The notes: generated from the letters alone by a model not told the origin. Positions 47,739 through 58,640 are shown, counted from the first letter of the stretch. The stretch: DNA of 64,000 bases from Diorhabda sublineata (GCF_026230105.1 NC_079483.1:5077312-5141311), one strand, 5' to 3'. Numbers and translations are program-made.

Positions 47739-48838
47739 GAAAAACTCATTTTTTTTACCTTTGACCTTTAATAAAATGTTTACCATACACAGAAATGAAG
47801 GGGAAACATTCATATTCTATGTTCAATTGTATTTTAAACAATTTTACTGATTTTCAGCTTGATGGGAATTTATGTAAATTCAAATGTCTAAATTGACCGG
47901 ATTATAACTTTTACAACTTTTTTAATCATTATATCTCAGAAACAGCGGCTTGTAGGAAAAAAAGTATTTACACATTTTATGTAGATAATTTTATGATCTA
48001 TAATTTTCATCTGAGGTATTTTTATGATAAAATTCACTGTTTCGCAGAAATTTGCGAAAAACTCATTTTTTTTACCTTTGATCTTGAATAAAAATTTTTC
48101 CATACACGGAAATGATGAGGGAACATTCAAATTCTATATTCAATTGTATTTTAAACAATTTTACTAATTTTCAGGTTGATGGGAATTTATGTAAATTCGA
48201 ATGTCTAAATTGACCGGATTATAACTTTTACAACTTTTTGAATCATTATATCTCAGAAACAGTGGCTTGCAGGAAAAAAAGTATTTACACGTTTTATGTA
48301 GATAATTTTAGGCTCTATAATTTTCATCTGAGGTATTTTTATGATAAAACTCACCGTTTTGCTGAAAATTGCGAAAAACTCATTTTTTTTACCTTTGATC
48401 TTGAATAAAATTTTTTCCATACACGGAAATGATGGGGAAACATTCAAATTCTATATTCAATTGTATTTTAAACAATTTTACTGATTTTCAGGTTGATGGG
48501 AATTTATGTAAATTCGAATGTCTAAATTGACCGGATTATAACTTTTACAACTTTTTGAATCATTATATCTCAGAAACAGTGGCTCGTAAGAAAAAAAGTA
48601 TTCATACGTTTTTTGTAGATAATTTTATGATCTACAATTTTTGTCTGAAGTATTTTTATGATAAAACTCACCGTTTTGCTGAAAATTGCGAAAAAATCAT
48701 TTTTTTTACTTTTGATCTTGAATAAAATTTTTTCCATACACGGAAATGATGGGGAAACATTCAAATTCTATGTTCAATTGTATTTTAAACAATTTCACTG
48801 ATTTTCAGGTTGAATGTCTAAATTGACCGGATTATATG
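47737..48838. repeat. Satellite array, 317-bp monomer, 3.5 copies
   Basis: The mark GCGAAAAACTCATTTTTTTTAC starts at 47737, 48054, 48371 and (variant) 48688, exactly 317 bp apart. The three full units are very similar. The last is partial, lacks a segment after GATTTTCAGGTTGA and ends near 48838. Open frames in each copy on the minus strand are shadows of the repeat. The short period, AT-richness and similarity are typical of insect satellite DNA. Confidence 0.93.
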
Positions 48839-48839
48839 T

Positions 48840-49335
48840 TTTTGCCTCAATTTCCAAAAATAAACGTTGTGCTGTATTTTACCATAACTCTGTATATTAT
48901 GTTAATATCGTTACATGAAAGCAATTTCACTTTCTATCGAGGCCTATTTAGAATTCTTCCTACGTTACCTAACGGCCGTGTAAAGTATGTAACTAAACAA
49001 TTCACTATTATACGTTATACAATGTGAATATTGATTAAAAGCGATTTCTTTTTCTTTATTTATTGTACATGCATTGAATTTTATAATGTAGGCGTCGCGT
49101 CGGGCGTTTGCTAATAACGTAGACGTGCTAAATGAAGAATCAACAACATTATCAAATCCACAACTGGCTATTGTTGTGATAAAATTTATCTTTCCAATGA
49201 TGAGTAGTTTTTGATATTAGAATTGGTTGTTTTTTAATAAATTTATAGGTTTTATCAGTGAGTCACATGGAAGATTGTATACTTAATCTAATCTTACTTG
49301 AAGTAATGTAAAAAATATCGAAGCTAATATAGTAC
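48840..49335. other. Spacer without recognised feature
   Basis: Between the satellite and the foldback element. No supported gene or repeat. Confidence 0.5.
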
Positions 49336-49339
49336 AGGT

Positions 49340-50240
49340 AAAATAGGATTAAGCCCGAAATTAAATTGGGCGCTTCTGATTTTCTAGATTCTCTGAGGTT
49401 TTCGGTTACTGAATAAGTCTAGCAGCTCTTAACAAAATTGCGAGTACGGGTTTTTGAAATTTTGGGAATTGTAAATCAAAACAATTTTGAAACCCGAATA
49501 ACTCAAAAACTAAAATGAAATCGAAAAAACTTTAAGTAACGTTGAAAGCCGGAGCATTCACGCTCGTGAATTCCTGCCTGTGTGAATTCAAGCCAATTTA
49601 CTTTCCAGGCGCACATGGGAACTGCTGTAACTTTAAATGTTTTTGAGCACATGAACCCATTTTACGGTGAAAATTTTGAGGTAAGGAAAAAATTCTTAAA
49701 GACCAATTTGTAGAGAATTTTATGCTGTACATTTTTTGTTCCAGCACTGTTTTCGAAATCCTTGTAGTTTTTGAGTTATTCGCGATTCAAAATATTTTTG
49801 AGCCATTTTATAATGGAAATTTTGAAGTTAGGAAAAAATTTAAACCTTTTCTGTACAGAATGTTGTGATTCACATTTTTGTCCCGGTAGTTTGTGTCGAA
49901 ACCCTTAATAGTTTTCGAGTTATCCGCAATTCAAAATGTTTTTGAGTATATAAACCCATTTTAAGGTGAAAATTTTGAGGTTAGGAACAAATGCCTGAAA
50001 TACTTTTTTGTAAATAATTTTGTATTCTACATACAGTTTTTTTCGAGTTTCTCTTAGTTTTCTAGTTATTCGCGTTTCAAAATTTATATGAGTTTCGGTA
50101 CCAAAATTTCGAAAATCCGTGTCCGCAATTTTGTTAAGAGTTGCTAGACTTATTCAGTATCCCAAAACCTCCCAGAATCTAAAAAATCAAAATCGCCCAA
50201 TTCAATTCAAGGTTTAAGCTCAAAATCGCCTAATTTGAAT
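49340..50240. mobile_element. Foldback element with 130-bp inverted ends and internal tandem repeats
   Basis: Left end 49340-49475 (ending TCTAGCAGCTCTTAACAAAATTG...) and right end about 50100-50240 are inverted copies, with GAATAAGTCTAGCA(G/A)CTCTTAAC shared. Between them, a 142-152-bp unit marked AAAATGTTTTTGAG recurs near 49636, 49788, 49936 and 50078. It has no transposase and is probably a non-autonomous DNA transposon. Confidence 0.8.
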
Positions 50241-50522
50241 GTATTAATATACCGGGGCGAGTTGGAAACAACCGTTTTTAATACTTATTCTCACAACAGA
50301 TGTAACGTATGTCCCAATAGTTTTAGCCCAAAATATTTAACCATAAATCAAGTTTGTTCCAGCGAACTGTCTGTAACTGCTTGATCATGCGCGATATACA
50401 CTATCGGCCAAAAGTTTTTGCTCACTCTATAGTTTGCGTGATACAACAAAACCAATACAATCGATATTTTAAAAAACATATATAGATAAGAACAAAGTAA
50501 TGATGAAAGTAGGGTCTGTAAT

Positions 50523-50891
50523 TGTTAAATATATAAAATTTACACTACCTCTACACCTACACTCAAAATTACACCGTCTGGCGCGCGTTTCGATAACAAA
50601 ATTAACGTCTTCATAGACTGAAGGTAAGCTAAAAGCTATTAACTTGACTTACCTGTTTTATACTAAATTTTCACATCAATAAACCCACTCCCGATTAATT
50701 CTCTCCTTGACGGGAATTAATTTATTCCTTGACTAATAAAGCATAGAGTCATGATTATTTCTGGTAACGTCATCGGAAAAACTTGTTTCTCGATCTATCC
50801 ATAATGTGCTCTTAAATCTGCCATTGACGGATCTCTTAGTCTGCCCAATATACTTCCCATCACAATCACCACAGCTAATTTCGTATATACA
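50523..50891 (-). mobile_element. Penelope-like element 3' end: GIY-YIG fragment plus terminal repeat
   Basis: Minus strand 50891 to about 50780 translates as CIYEISCGDCDGKYIGQTKR and so on, the GIY-YIG endonuclease domain found at the C-terminus of Penelope-like elements. Downstream, 50618-50576 holds a hammerhead-like motif, then a GTGTAATTTTGAGTGTAGG sequence comparable with the arms of the 4246-4397 repeat. The element is truncated and its reading frame broken. It adjoins a mariner relic at about 50900. Confidence 0.75.
50576..50618 (-). ncRNA. Hammerhead ribozyme-like motif, copy 3 (decayed)
   Basis: The minus strand preserves GTCT, GAAGA, a stem II-like segment, GAAACGCGCG and CAGAC in the same order as copies 1 and 2. 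However, CTGAAGA reads ATGAAGA and the cleavage triplet reads GCC, so this copy is probably inactive. Confidence 0.45.
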
Positions 50892-50904
50892 CTTTTTTTT
50901 GCCA

Positions 50905-52252
50905 AAAGTCTTTTTTCTTTAATGTAATCTCCTTCAAGATCAATACAACCATTCCAAGCCTTCTCTAACTTCTCAATGCCATGCTTCTATAATGATTTGT
51001 CTTTTGCTTCAAAATAGGCTTCAGTTTCAGCAATTGCTTCTTCATTTGAACTGAATTTCTTACCGGCGAGCATTTTTTTGAGATCAATAGTCACTGGGGA
51101 CCGGATCTGGACTATACGATGCATGAGGAAGCGATTCGAAGTGTAATTCGTTCAATTTCACCATCGTTACCATCGACTTGTGAATCGGTGCATTGTCTGT
51201 CTGTCTGTCTCAAATAGTGGTTTTTTCTTCGACATATGAGGCCGTTTTATCTTAATTCTTTCATTCAAAGGATCCAACAACTCTCCCTTTTGACGATAGT
51301 CGATAAATATCATTCCATTCGCACCCCTAAAAACAGAAGCCATAACTTTCTCAGCTGACACTTCGGACGTGGTTCACTGGCGGCAGTCCACTCAGATGAT
51401 GATCGTTTTGATTCCGGAGTGAATTGATGGATCCATGTTTCATCCATTGTCACATAATGACGCAGAAAATCTGTGTAAACATGGCCAAACACTGCTCTGA
51501 ATCATCAACACTTTGTTGGTTTTGATCGACTGTGAGTAAACGCAGAGCCACCTTTTTCATGGTCAAAAGTTCATGCATAATTATAAACTCACTGCCTTCT
51601 GATATCTTCACGGTCTCAGCAATCTCAATGTACGATTAGAAATAACCAATTTGTGGACTATTTTGATGTTTTCTGGAGTAACCACCTCAATTGGACGACC
51701 AGAACGTTCACCATCATCGGCGTCCGTACGACCACGTTTAAATTCACCAAACCAATAACAGATGGTTGTTTTCGATGGAGTAGAATCCGGATAACTATTT
51801 TTAAGCCATTGCTAAGCTTGTACGAAAGAAGCAACGATCAATTAATACACGAAATTGTATTGAAAATGACAAAAGTAGCTTCACTTAAACGGCTGTCACT
51901 TTTTTATCACTAATCGAAATGTTATGACATTTGACACATAGTCTTTTAAAAGTTTGTACTTCATAAATATCATATGGATTTGACAATGGCAGCGCCATCT
52001 GTGTGTTAGTCACACGACTTAATAAGTATGGATTACGATATTAAATAATTATTATTTTCTAATTTAAAATTGTGTCGGTTTGTTCATCAAACTGTAAAAT
52101 TTTCTTGTGACAATAAAGTTTGTCATCCCCCTCTCTCTATTATGTTTGGTTTGTAAGACATTGTTTCGATTTGACAATATGACAATTTTGAAATTTAACG
52201 AACGGACACTTTCAGGTTGAGGTCAGAAATTTTTCACGCAACCCTTGTATAT
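50905..52252 (-). pseudogene. mariner relic, nearly full length
   Basis: Minus-strand frames from about 51880 to 50910: AKQWLKNSYPDSTPSKTTIC, YWFGEFKRGRTDADDGERSG, MHELLTMKKVALRLLTVDQN, FLRHYVTMDETWIHQFTPES (first catalytic Asp), EKVMASVFRGANGMIFIDY, RPHMSKKKPLF, then a degraded SYSPDPVPSDY block and a C-terminal EAWH..VREGLEWL-like tail. This is mariner order. A mariner-type terminus (TTCAGGTTGAGGTC) lies at about 52215-52252. Stops and shifts show it is inactive. Confidence 0.88.
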
Positions 52253-52259
52253 ATCCCAA

Positions 52260-52965
52260 ATTCCAGGAATCGGTTAAGTTAAATCGAAATTATTATTTTT
52301 GAAAAATATAGCGTTAGTTTTTGTTACGTGTTTAAATACATCAATTTTTTTGGTATTTCAAATGCGCCCTCTAGCGGTAGACGAATAAAGTTTTTCTCAC
52401 GGATCATCTGTATTTTAAAACATGAAGTTGAGCATTCTCATGAATAAAATATACTCAAATTTTATTTCGGCGGGTTGACTCACGATCGCTCCAACTCACA
52501 CGAGCAATTTTATGAATTCCTCGGAACTCGTTTACCATTTTATACAACATGAAATAACTCTGTCCGCAGTGTTGTCACTTCTACGCACTATTTTGCTAAA
52601 ATAAAAGTTCCTATTCCATTTTTGACTAGTTCTTTCGATGTATAATTCTTTCCAATGCCCATATTTCATTTTCAACTATTTTGCTAAATGTCAACATTTT
52701 TTTCAATGTCCCTATTACATTTTTAATCACTTTGCTAATTGTAAACATATTTTTACATGCGCCTGGTTTATTTTGAAATATTTCGCTCAAAGTAAAAAAA
52801 AAAATTAAATGCCGCTATTTCATTTTTAACCATTTTGCTCAACTGGTGAGCAAAAAAATCGATTCAAATCGCACGCACGCGTTTAATAGTCTCTAGTAAA
52901 AACTTTAGCTTCCATTTTTTTTTCTGATTTCAGCATCTCGGGGTTATATTATAAACTAATTTATT
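52260..52965. other. Spacer with repeat-like sequence
   Basis: Contains a CCTCTAGCGGTAGA motif near 52370 like that of the foldback at 31322. A TTTTGCTAAA/CATTTTTA-type motif is repeated about five times between 52590 and 52850. No gene. Confidence 0.45.
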
Positions 52966-52969
52966 CGAT

Positions 52970-53480
52970 ATTTGTTCGAGCGTTTTGAGGTCTAATTTCT
53001 AGCCCCAACTTTTCACTTAAGTTCATCCCATAAATGGTCGATAGGATTTAAGTCCAGGCTATGCGCTGGTCAATCCATAGCAGCAATTTCGAGATCTTGT
53101 ACGGAACTTACATAGTACTGCATTAGGATGAAGTTTTCTTCGATGAGACTGGCGCAAATGCCTCTACTCCACCGCTAGGTGTAATAAAACCAATTATGTT
53201 TTTACTTCCATTGCTCAAACCATCCAGGAACCTCCTCTCTATGCTACTCTGCTTTAGTTTGGGAAGAGAACGGAGCTCCATTGTTTTCATTGTAATTTCT
53301 GGAAAATCATAGACGAGCTGAGGTTAATTTGTGACCAGTAGCTGGCCTTTTGGCTACTCTTTGCGTTTTTCTGAGCTCTTGTTGAACTTTAACACCAAGG
53401 AGATCGATTTCTCAGCGATGTGTTGACAATGAATTGGTCATATCTCTCGTAGGATCCGCATCTTCGATGAAAGTTTCTTG
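52970..53480 (-). pseudogene. Tc1-like transposase relic
   Basis: Minus-strand translation has HKLTSARL.FSRNYNEN near 53340, ASLIEENFILMQYYVSSV near 53140 and AAMD.PAHSLDLNPIDHLWD near 53050, the blocks around the second and third catalytic positions of Tc1-like (DD34E) transposases. It is broken by several stops and deletions. Confidence 0.75.
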
Positions 53481-53804
53481 GTTAATCTTTTATAAGGGTC
53501 AGTTACTTCTAATTACCACTATTGTACAAGAAGTATAAAAGGGGTGGTTGCCGATCATAGCAGATAAATCTCTTGAAATGTCCAATCTTATGTGACATCA
53601 AAACTATTAAATTTGAGTTTGACATTCATTTGGGTTAAAGGACATGTTGGCAAAGATTCAGTACTAAAGGGAATTTTTTGTAACGTATATACAGGACGAG
53701 ATGCGATTAATTCAATAAAAGATATCCTGGCAGAAAAACTGGGATACCGTCTCACGATTCTCAAATAACCTACTTTACCATCACCCCAGATCTATATTTT
53801 CAAA

Positions 53805-54402
53805 TACAGGGTCTTTCACGAAGAGCTGAATCGATATGTATATGGGAAAGTATTCGGAGTAGTGTTCTGAAAATTTGCTTGCATGGGTTTATTCGAAATT
53901 CTCGTTTCAGCTAAAATAATTTTAGTTTTCTGAAATTTCCGGTTATACAGAAAAATGGGGGTTGCTATTTGAAAAAGTTTTTAGATAGCGAAATTCGGTA
54001 CCATTTTCTGAACACCCTATATAAATTTTTCACAGATTTTGAAAGCTGTAAGTGTTATTTGTCCAAATCCCAAAAATATTAGACCTGACTCACTTAAACT
54101 CAGAAATATAATTTTTTTAGTGGAGGGCTGCATGTGTCCAAAAATTTCGAAAATGTTAAATAATTCAAAAATGGTGGACTTTACGCATACTATGCCTTAT
54201 ATAAATTTATATTGAAATTTCGCGTAGATTCTAAAAAATTAATAAAAAACAATAGCATTCCGTTTAAAATAACGAAGTTTGGGTCCACTTTTGATATAAC
54301 CAGTTTCGGGAAACTGAAATTATTTTAGTATTTCGGAAAACCCATGCAAGTAAATTTAATCCCAGTATTTTCCTATATATAGGGAGGGTGAAGGACCCTG
54401 TA
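53805..54402. mobile_element. MITE-like element with ACAGGGT(C/G)YTTCAC ends
   Basis: The left end TACAGGGTCTTTCACG and the right end GAAGGACCCTGTACA are inverted, and the neighbouring segments (TTGCATGGGTTTATTCGAAAT against ACTTGCATGGGTTTTCCGAAA in inverse) match for about 100 bp. Internal ACACCCTATATA half-sites suggest several decayed copies. It belongs to the family of 24499-24638. Confidence 0.55.
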
Positions 54403-55070
54403 CACAGTTTCGAAATTTTACTCAGCAAGTATATTTAAAATGAAGACTAGTCATGGGAGATATCCCACCCCATCTTGCCAATCTGGGTATTTTACGTTCA
54501 TCAACCCTGTAAGGATAATTTTTATAATTATATAAATCAAATTTTTTTTGGATGCAGCAATCACATTCAAAAAAATTAAACAATTTGTTGCAATCGCTTG
54601 TTAAACAAAACTACTTCCTAGTAAATTTTATCAAGGATATTAATATTAATATCTAAGTAGTATCATTGAATAATTTTGTTGCTTCCAAACCATTTTCTTT
54701 CGAACACATTCACTAATAAGCCCCTGCAGGAATTGAACTTCCGAAAAATGCTAATAAAATTTTACAGGTGACGTCGATATTTTTGAAATTTCCGCGACCT
54801 CGCAAGATCGGAAATCGCGGTCATTTCGTGCGCAGGTAAGTAGGAGCAGAAATATCCGCCATTTTGCTGGATCATTGAATTAGTGGTTGATAAAATATTA
54901 CAAGATTAAAACTTTTTCTGTGGTTTGTTTTTTTGAGTTAAAATTAAAAAGGAATACTTTCAAAAAAATGTAAGTAGTTATTAAATAATCCAATGTTTCG
55001 TCAATGGATGATTAATTTTTTATTTTTAGACTCTCCCTTCCAAAAAGATGGAACCTTTTTAAAATAGCAA
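54403..55070. other. Spacer, nothing recognised
   Basis: AT-rich DNA. A GTAAGT-type donor near 54969 and a TTTTTAG near 55028 could frame a small intron of the Merlin transposon that follows, but this is speculative. Confidence 0.35.
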
Positions 55071-55077
55071 CAATTAT

Positions 55078-55961
55078 GCCAACAGAGGCTCCAGCAAAAA
55101 TTTGTGCCATTAATAATAATCGAGTCAATAGATGGTGCAGCAAGCACAACCAGTTTTCTAAATGGTATGATGATGGTACCGTTTTAGGCCACTTCAGATG
55201 TTTTGGAAAAATCAAGGGCAGATCGTTCGACCATAAAGGTTCAGCGGCAGAAGATACAAGGTTCGAACGATCGCACACTAACGTCCGTCAAAGAATAATC
55301 ATCACCTATTGTTTTTCACAAGGATTTTCATTTGAACAATCTCGGAAACAACAGTTTCGTCAAAATCAATGAGCGACGTCTTCAACTATGCCCGTGAAGT
55401 TTGTATGGCCAGTTTAGACCGAGTATATAAAGATGAAGGCCAAATTGGTGGGGATGGTTGCGTCGTTGATATGGACAAATGTAAAATCGAACGAAGAACA
55501 TACAATAAAGGACGCATGGTCGAGGATCATTGGATATTAGGAATGATCGAGCGTGGCGGCGACGGCTACCGATTTGAAATTTGTCTTGATAACTCTAGAA
55601 GTGCCGAAGCATTGTTGGAGCTGATAAGGAAGCATGTCAAAATCGGGACTATCATTTATACTGACTGCTGGAAAGGATATTTGGCGCTAGAAAGTGACGG
55701 CTACCAGCACTTTACAGTCAACCAACAGACCCTGTTGGCCTACACCCAAAATATTGAATCCAGCTGGAGGCACATGTGGTGAAGAATATCGAGGGGGGGA
55801 ATCAGAAGTAACTTGGATTTGCATCTTTGTGAATTTCTCTGGAGACGGCGAGTTCGGCGAAAAAATGTGGATCCATTCGTTGCAATCATTGTAGATATAA
55901 ATTTTTTGTATCCTGGAAATAATGATCGACCTCCAATGGAAGAGGATGAGGAAAGTGACTA
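55078..55961 (+). pseudogene. Merlin-type (ISXO2-like) DNA transposon relic
   Basis: + strand frames: RWCSKHNQFSKWYDDGTVLGH (N-terminal), then (55369-55782) YAREVCMASLDRVYKDEGQI, CVVDMDKCKIERRTYNKGRM, VEDHWILGMIERGGDG, SAEALLELIRKHVK, TIIYTDCWKGYLALESDGYQ, HFTVNQQ and NIESSWRHMW. The WILG.IERG, TDCW and SLW-like spacing are hallmarks of the ISXO2/Merlin DDE domain, although the expected E of E(S)..W appears as ESSW. After a shift near 55780 the C-terminus LWRRRVRRKN...EEDEESD is recovered. The relic has one or two frameshifts. Confidence 0.88.
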
Positions 55962-56050
55962 AATTTTTGTGAAATAAAATTGCTTTTCATTTATTTCTAT
56001 TGTTTTTATTGCTCTTTCGGGATCGGGAAATACGTTGATGTTATCCATTC

Positions 56051-56108
56051 GGTCAGGTTAGGTTAGGTTAGGTCAGGTTAGGTTAGGTTAGGTTAGGTTA
56101 GGTCAGGT
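56051..56108. repeat. Interstitial (TTAGG)n telomere-like tract with TCAGG
   Basis: About eleven 5-bp units, mostly GGTTA (TTAGG) with three GGTCA (TCAGG) variants. TTAGG is the ancestral insect telomere unit and TCAGG is the unit of many beetles. The position, far from any chromosome-end context, makes it interstitial. Confidence 0.9.
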
Positions 56109-56109
56109 G

Positions 56110-57130
56110 CGTTTACTATCGTATTTATATATGTCGAATTTATAATTCACGTGCATGCGCATGATCCCAGGTATATTTTCTTAGGCCTTATTCGATTGTG
56201 ACCCTATCATTTTTACCTTCCAATTCCTCTTTATTTAGTATATTGAAAAACAAAGTATTATTCTACATTGACGACAACTAATGATCGAATTCCAACCTTC
56301 CATTTAATGACATCAAATACGAATTGAAAATGAAAAAGAGAAATTGATATGCTTATAATTTGGCAACGACGCATTCTGGGTGTTCTCGGTTAGTCTTCTC
56401 GCGCAAATACTAAAAACCAGCCGTGCAAGATTTCAAAATAACGTGTGTGTTTGGCGCCTACACACATTGGTTATTAACCTTAAAAGTGGTCCGAACTTTT
56501 TATGGTAAACTAACTCAACAACGAACGTACGAAAAGTCGTGTTGAAGATTGAGTAATAGAAATACACAGAAAGGTAACCTTGACGATGAATTTAATGGTT
56601 CCCGGATAGGATATTTCTTTTTGCTGAGCAAGTCTTTTAAAAAGAAACCAGTATTGCCAATTTTAGTATGTTAAAATGGAAAATTTTATTAGTAGTACGT
56701 AATCAAAACTAGATATACACATTTCTGTAGCTAAAATTCGTAAATGCACGTGGAATTTTGAATTAAAAAATGTTTAGTTAAATATATAACAATTACAGAT
56801 AACAAAGTTTATATCGTTATTTAATTATCCGCAGGTATTAAGTTCCACCACGTTTCATTTTTGTTTTTCAAGATTCTCTGTTTTTTTTTTAGATACGAGG
56901 ACGGTTGACGGTTGATCGATACAAATGCTGTGACACATTTGTTTATTATCGAAAATATTTGCAAAAACTTACAGTTTTTCTAGGTAGTTACACATTTTCC
57001 CGTTTATCCAGAAGTTTTTTTATGCGGGTATCGAAGAATTGTCCGGTTATTCATACTATTTGCCTCGAATTGCTTCGTGCTTGAATAACTTTTGTCACGG
57101 TCTTGTAGACGAATTTTGCAGAAATCGTTG
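56110..57130. other. Spacer without recognised features
   Basis: No gene or repeat that I can support. Confidence 0.5.
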
Positions 57131-57134
57131 CACT

Positions 57135-57748
57135 AAAGGCTCGTTCTCACGTGACAACAATGTCGCTACTTTAGTGCCATGACACTAAAAGTCGCGACAT
57201 TTTTAAACAAACTTTCGGTAACAATTTGAAGCCGTTGCATTAGTGTCGCGATATCAGATTCGTGTTGATATTTTTGTGACATTTTACATTAGTTCCGCGC
57301 AACATACCTCGTGAAAATAGCAGTGTCGCATTGTCGAGACCACGTGTGAAAGTGAGGTTAAAAATAATATTGGTTTACAAGGTAAACAATGGAAAAAGAA
57401 AATGTTTTCGATATCGTCCACTTTTTGGAGGAATATGAGAAACTGCCTTGTTTGTGGAACAAATATTCAAAAAGCTTCTACAGAAAGTTCTCGTATAAGG
57501 GTGTTACAAGCACCCAATTTATTTCTTCGCTGGATCCATCGCCTTTCCCACATTTTTTTTGCAATTTTCCTTTTTTTTGCATTTTCTCCACTTATTATTG
57601 AACTTAACACCCGTACAGCAGCCGCAATCACTTCATTCGACGCCATTTTTAATTTAATACAAAAATCGTGACATTAAATACATGAAAACAACCACTAAAA
57701 TGTCATATTGTCATGACGTTATTATGTCGCATGAAAACGAGCCTTTAA
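57135..57748. mobile_element. Deleted PIF/Harbinger element with two opposed gene starts
   Basis: The ends AAAGGCTCGTT (57135) and AACGAGCCTTT (57748) are inverted, and sub-terminal sequence (CACGTGACAACAATGTCG / GTCATGACGTTATTATGTCG) also pairs. On the + strand from 57389 there is a MADF-like N-terminus (EYEKLPCLWNKYSKSFYRK). On the minus strand from about 57645 there is a Harbinger transposase-like N-terminus (MASNEVIAAAV, KKMWERRWIQRRNKLGACNT). Harbinger elements carry a transposase and a MADF/Myb-like protein. Here both are cut off where they meet, so this is an internal-deletion derivative. Confidence 0.7.
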
Positions 57749-58026
57749 GGCTTGTTTCACACTTACCCGACTGTCGTCTAAACGATGTCGTGTACACATA
57801 CGAGAGACTACTCACTTGACTGGTTAAACGACACCCGACTGTCGAGCTATTGGTGAGGGAAAGCCAACACCTCTTCTTCAAACGCCTGTACAGGATCATT
57901 AATGCTAGTAGCTTATTTTGATCCATAACTCGACGCGAACCTGTGTCGAATGAAGGTCTGATGTCGGTTAAATGTGAAAAGATCCAACTTCCGTGTCGGC
58001 GTCGGGCAAGTGTGAAACAAGTCTTA
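57747..58026. mobile_element. Harbinger-type MITE, about 280 bp
   Basis: The ends AAGGCTTGTTTCACACTTAC and AAGACTTGTTTCACACTTGC (right end, inverted) give a terminal inverted repeat of about 25 bp with 2 mismatches, ending CCCGAC. The interior is non-coding. It abuts the neighbouring Harbinger derivatives. Confidence 0.75.
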
Positions 58027-58029
58027 GAG

Positions 58030-58640
58030 GCTCGTTCAGACGGTGACATTCGTGGCATCAAATGCTGAGACAGCGTTTGACATTCGACGTTATAACACTA
58101 GGTGTTCACACGTAACAACACTTGTGTTGCGAGACATACTATTATCAGAAATGGCGGAACTCGTAACTGCAGTAGCGGATGTATTAGAGGAACTAATTAA
58201 TTTGAAGTAGAGGCAAAAATTGAAAAGGCGAGTGTGGGTAAAAAAGTGGATTAGACGTAGGAACACATTAGGTGCATCAGGAACAATGTTGAGGGAATTG
58301 GAGGTAATAGGAGACGAAACCTTATCCTAGGCGGTCCAGCCATAGTATTATGGAACGTGTTTTTGAATCGTTTCCGGATATTTTTAATGGCAATAGATCT
58401 TGAACCAGAAAAAGTTGGGTTAAAATCGTGAAGACGTGCTGTGCTTTACACAATTGGATTAGGAAAACAGCTGAGTCAAATTATGGATTAACACCTGATG
58501 TTGAAGATACAGAGAACGCTAAAATTGTTTTAGGAACATGGAGACCACAACTTCATTCTCAAGCGCTGATAAGTATGGCTCCAACGTGTCAAAAGCGTGC
58601 ACAGTTAGCTGATTACTTTATGGACGAAGGCGAAGTATAA
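58030..58640 (+). pseudogene. PIF/Harbinger transposase relic with large internal deletion
   Basis: Starts with a GAGGCTCGTTCAGACG end resembling the neighbouring elements. The + strand from 58151 reads MAELVTAVADVLEELI, then VWVKKWIRRRNTLGASGTML and LRELEVIGDETL. After a jump, 58428-58640 reads TCCALHNWIRK...NAKIVLGTWRPQ and RAQLADYFMDEGEV, the C-terminal end of the DDE_Tnp_4 transposase. The catalytic middle is absent. No matching right end was found before the transposase that begins near 58900. Confidence 0.75.

Noticed and set aside
47936..48764. Three similar minus-strand frames of 64 codons
   Set aside because: They repeat because the DNA is a 317-bp satellite; there is no sign of protein selection.
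55012..55278. Minus-strand 88-codon frame as a gene
   Set aside because: It is antisense to the recognisable Merlin transposase N-terminus on the + strand.
56051..56108. A true telomere end
   Set aside because: The tract is short, mixed and followed by ordinary sequence and transposons on both sides.
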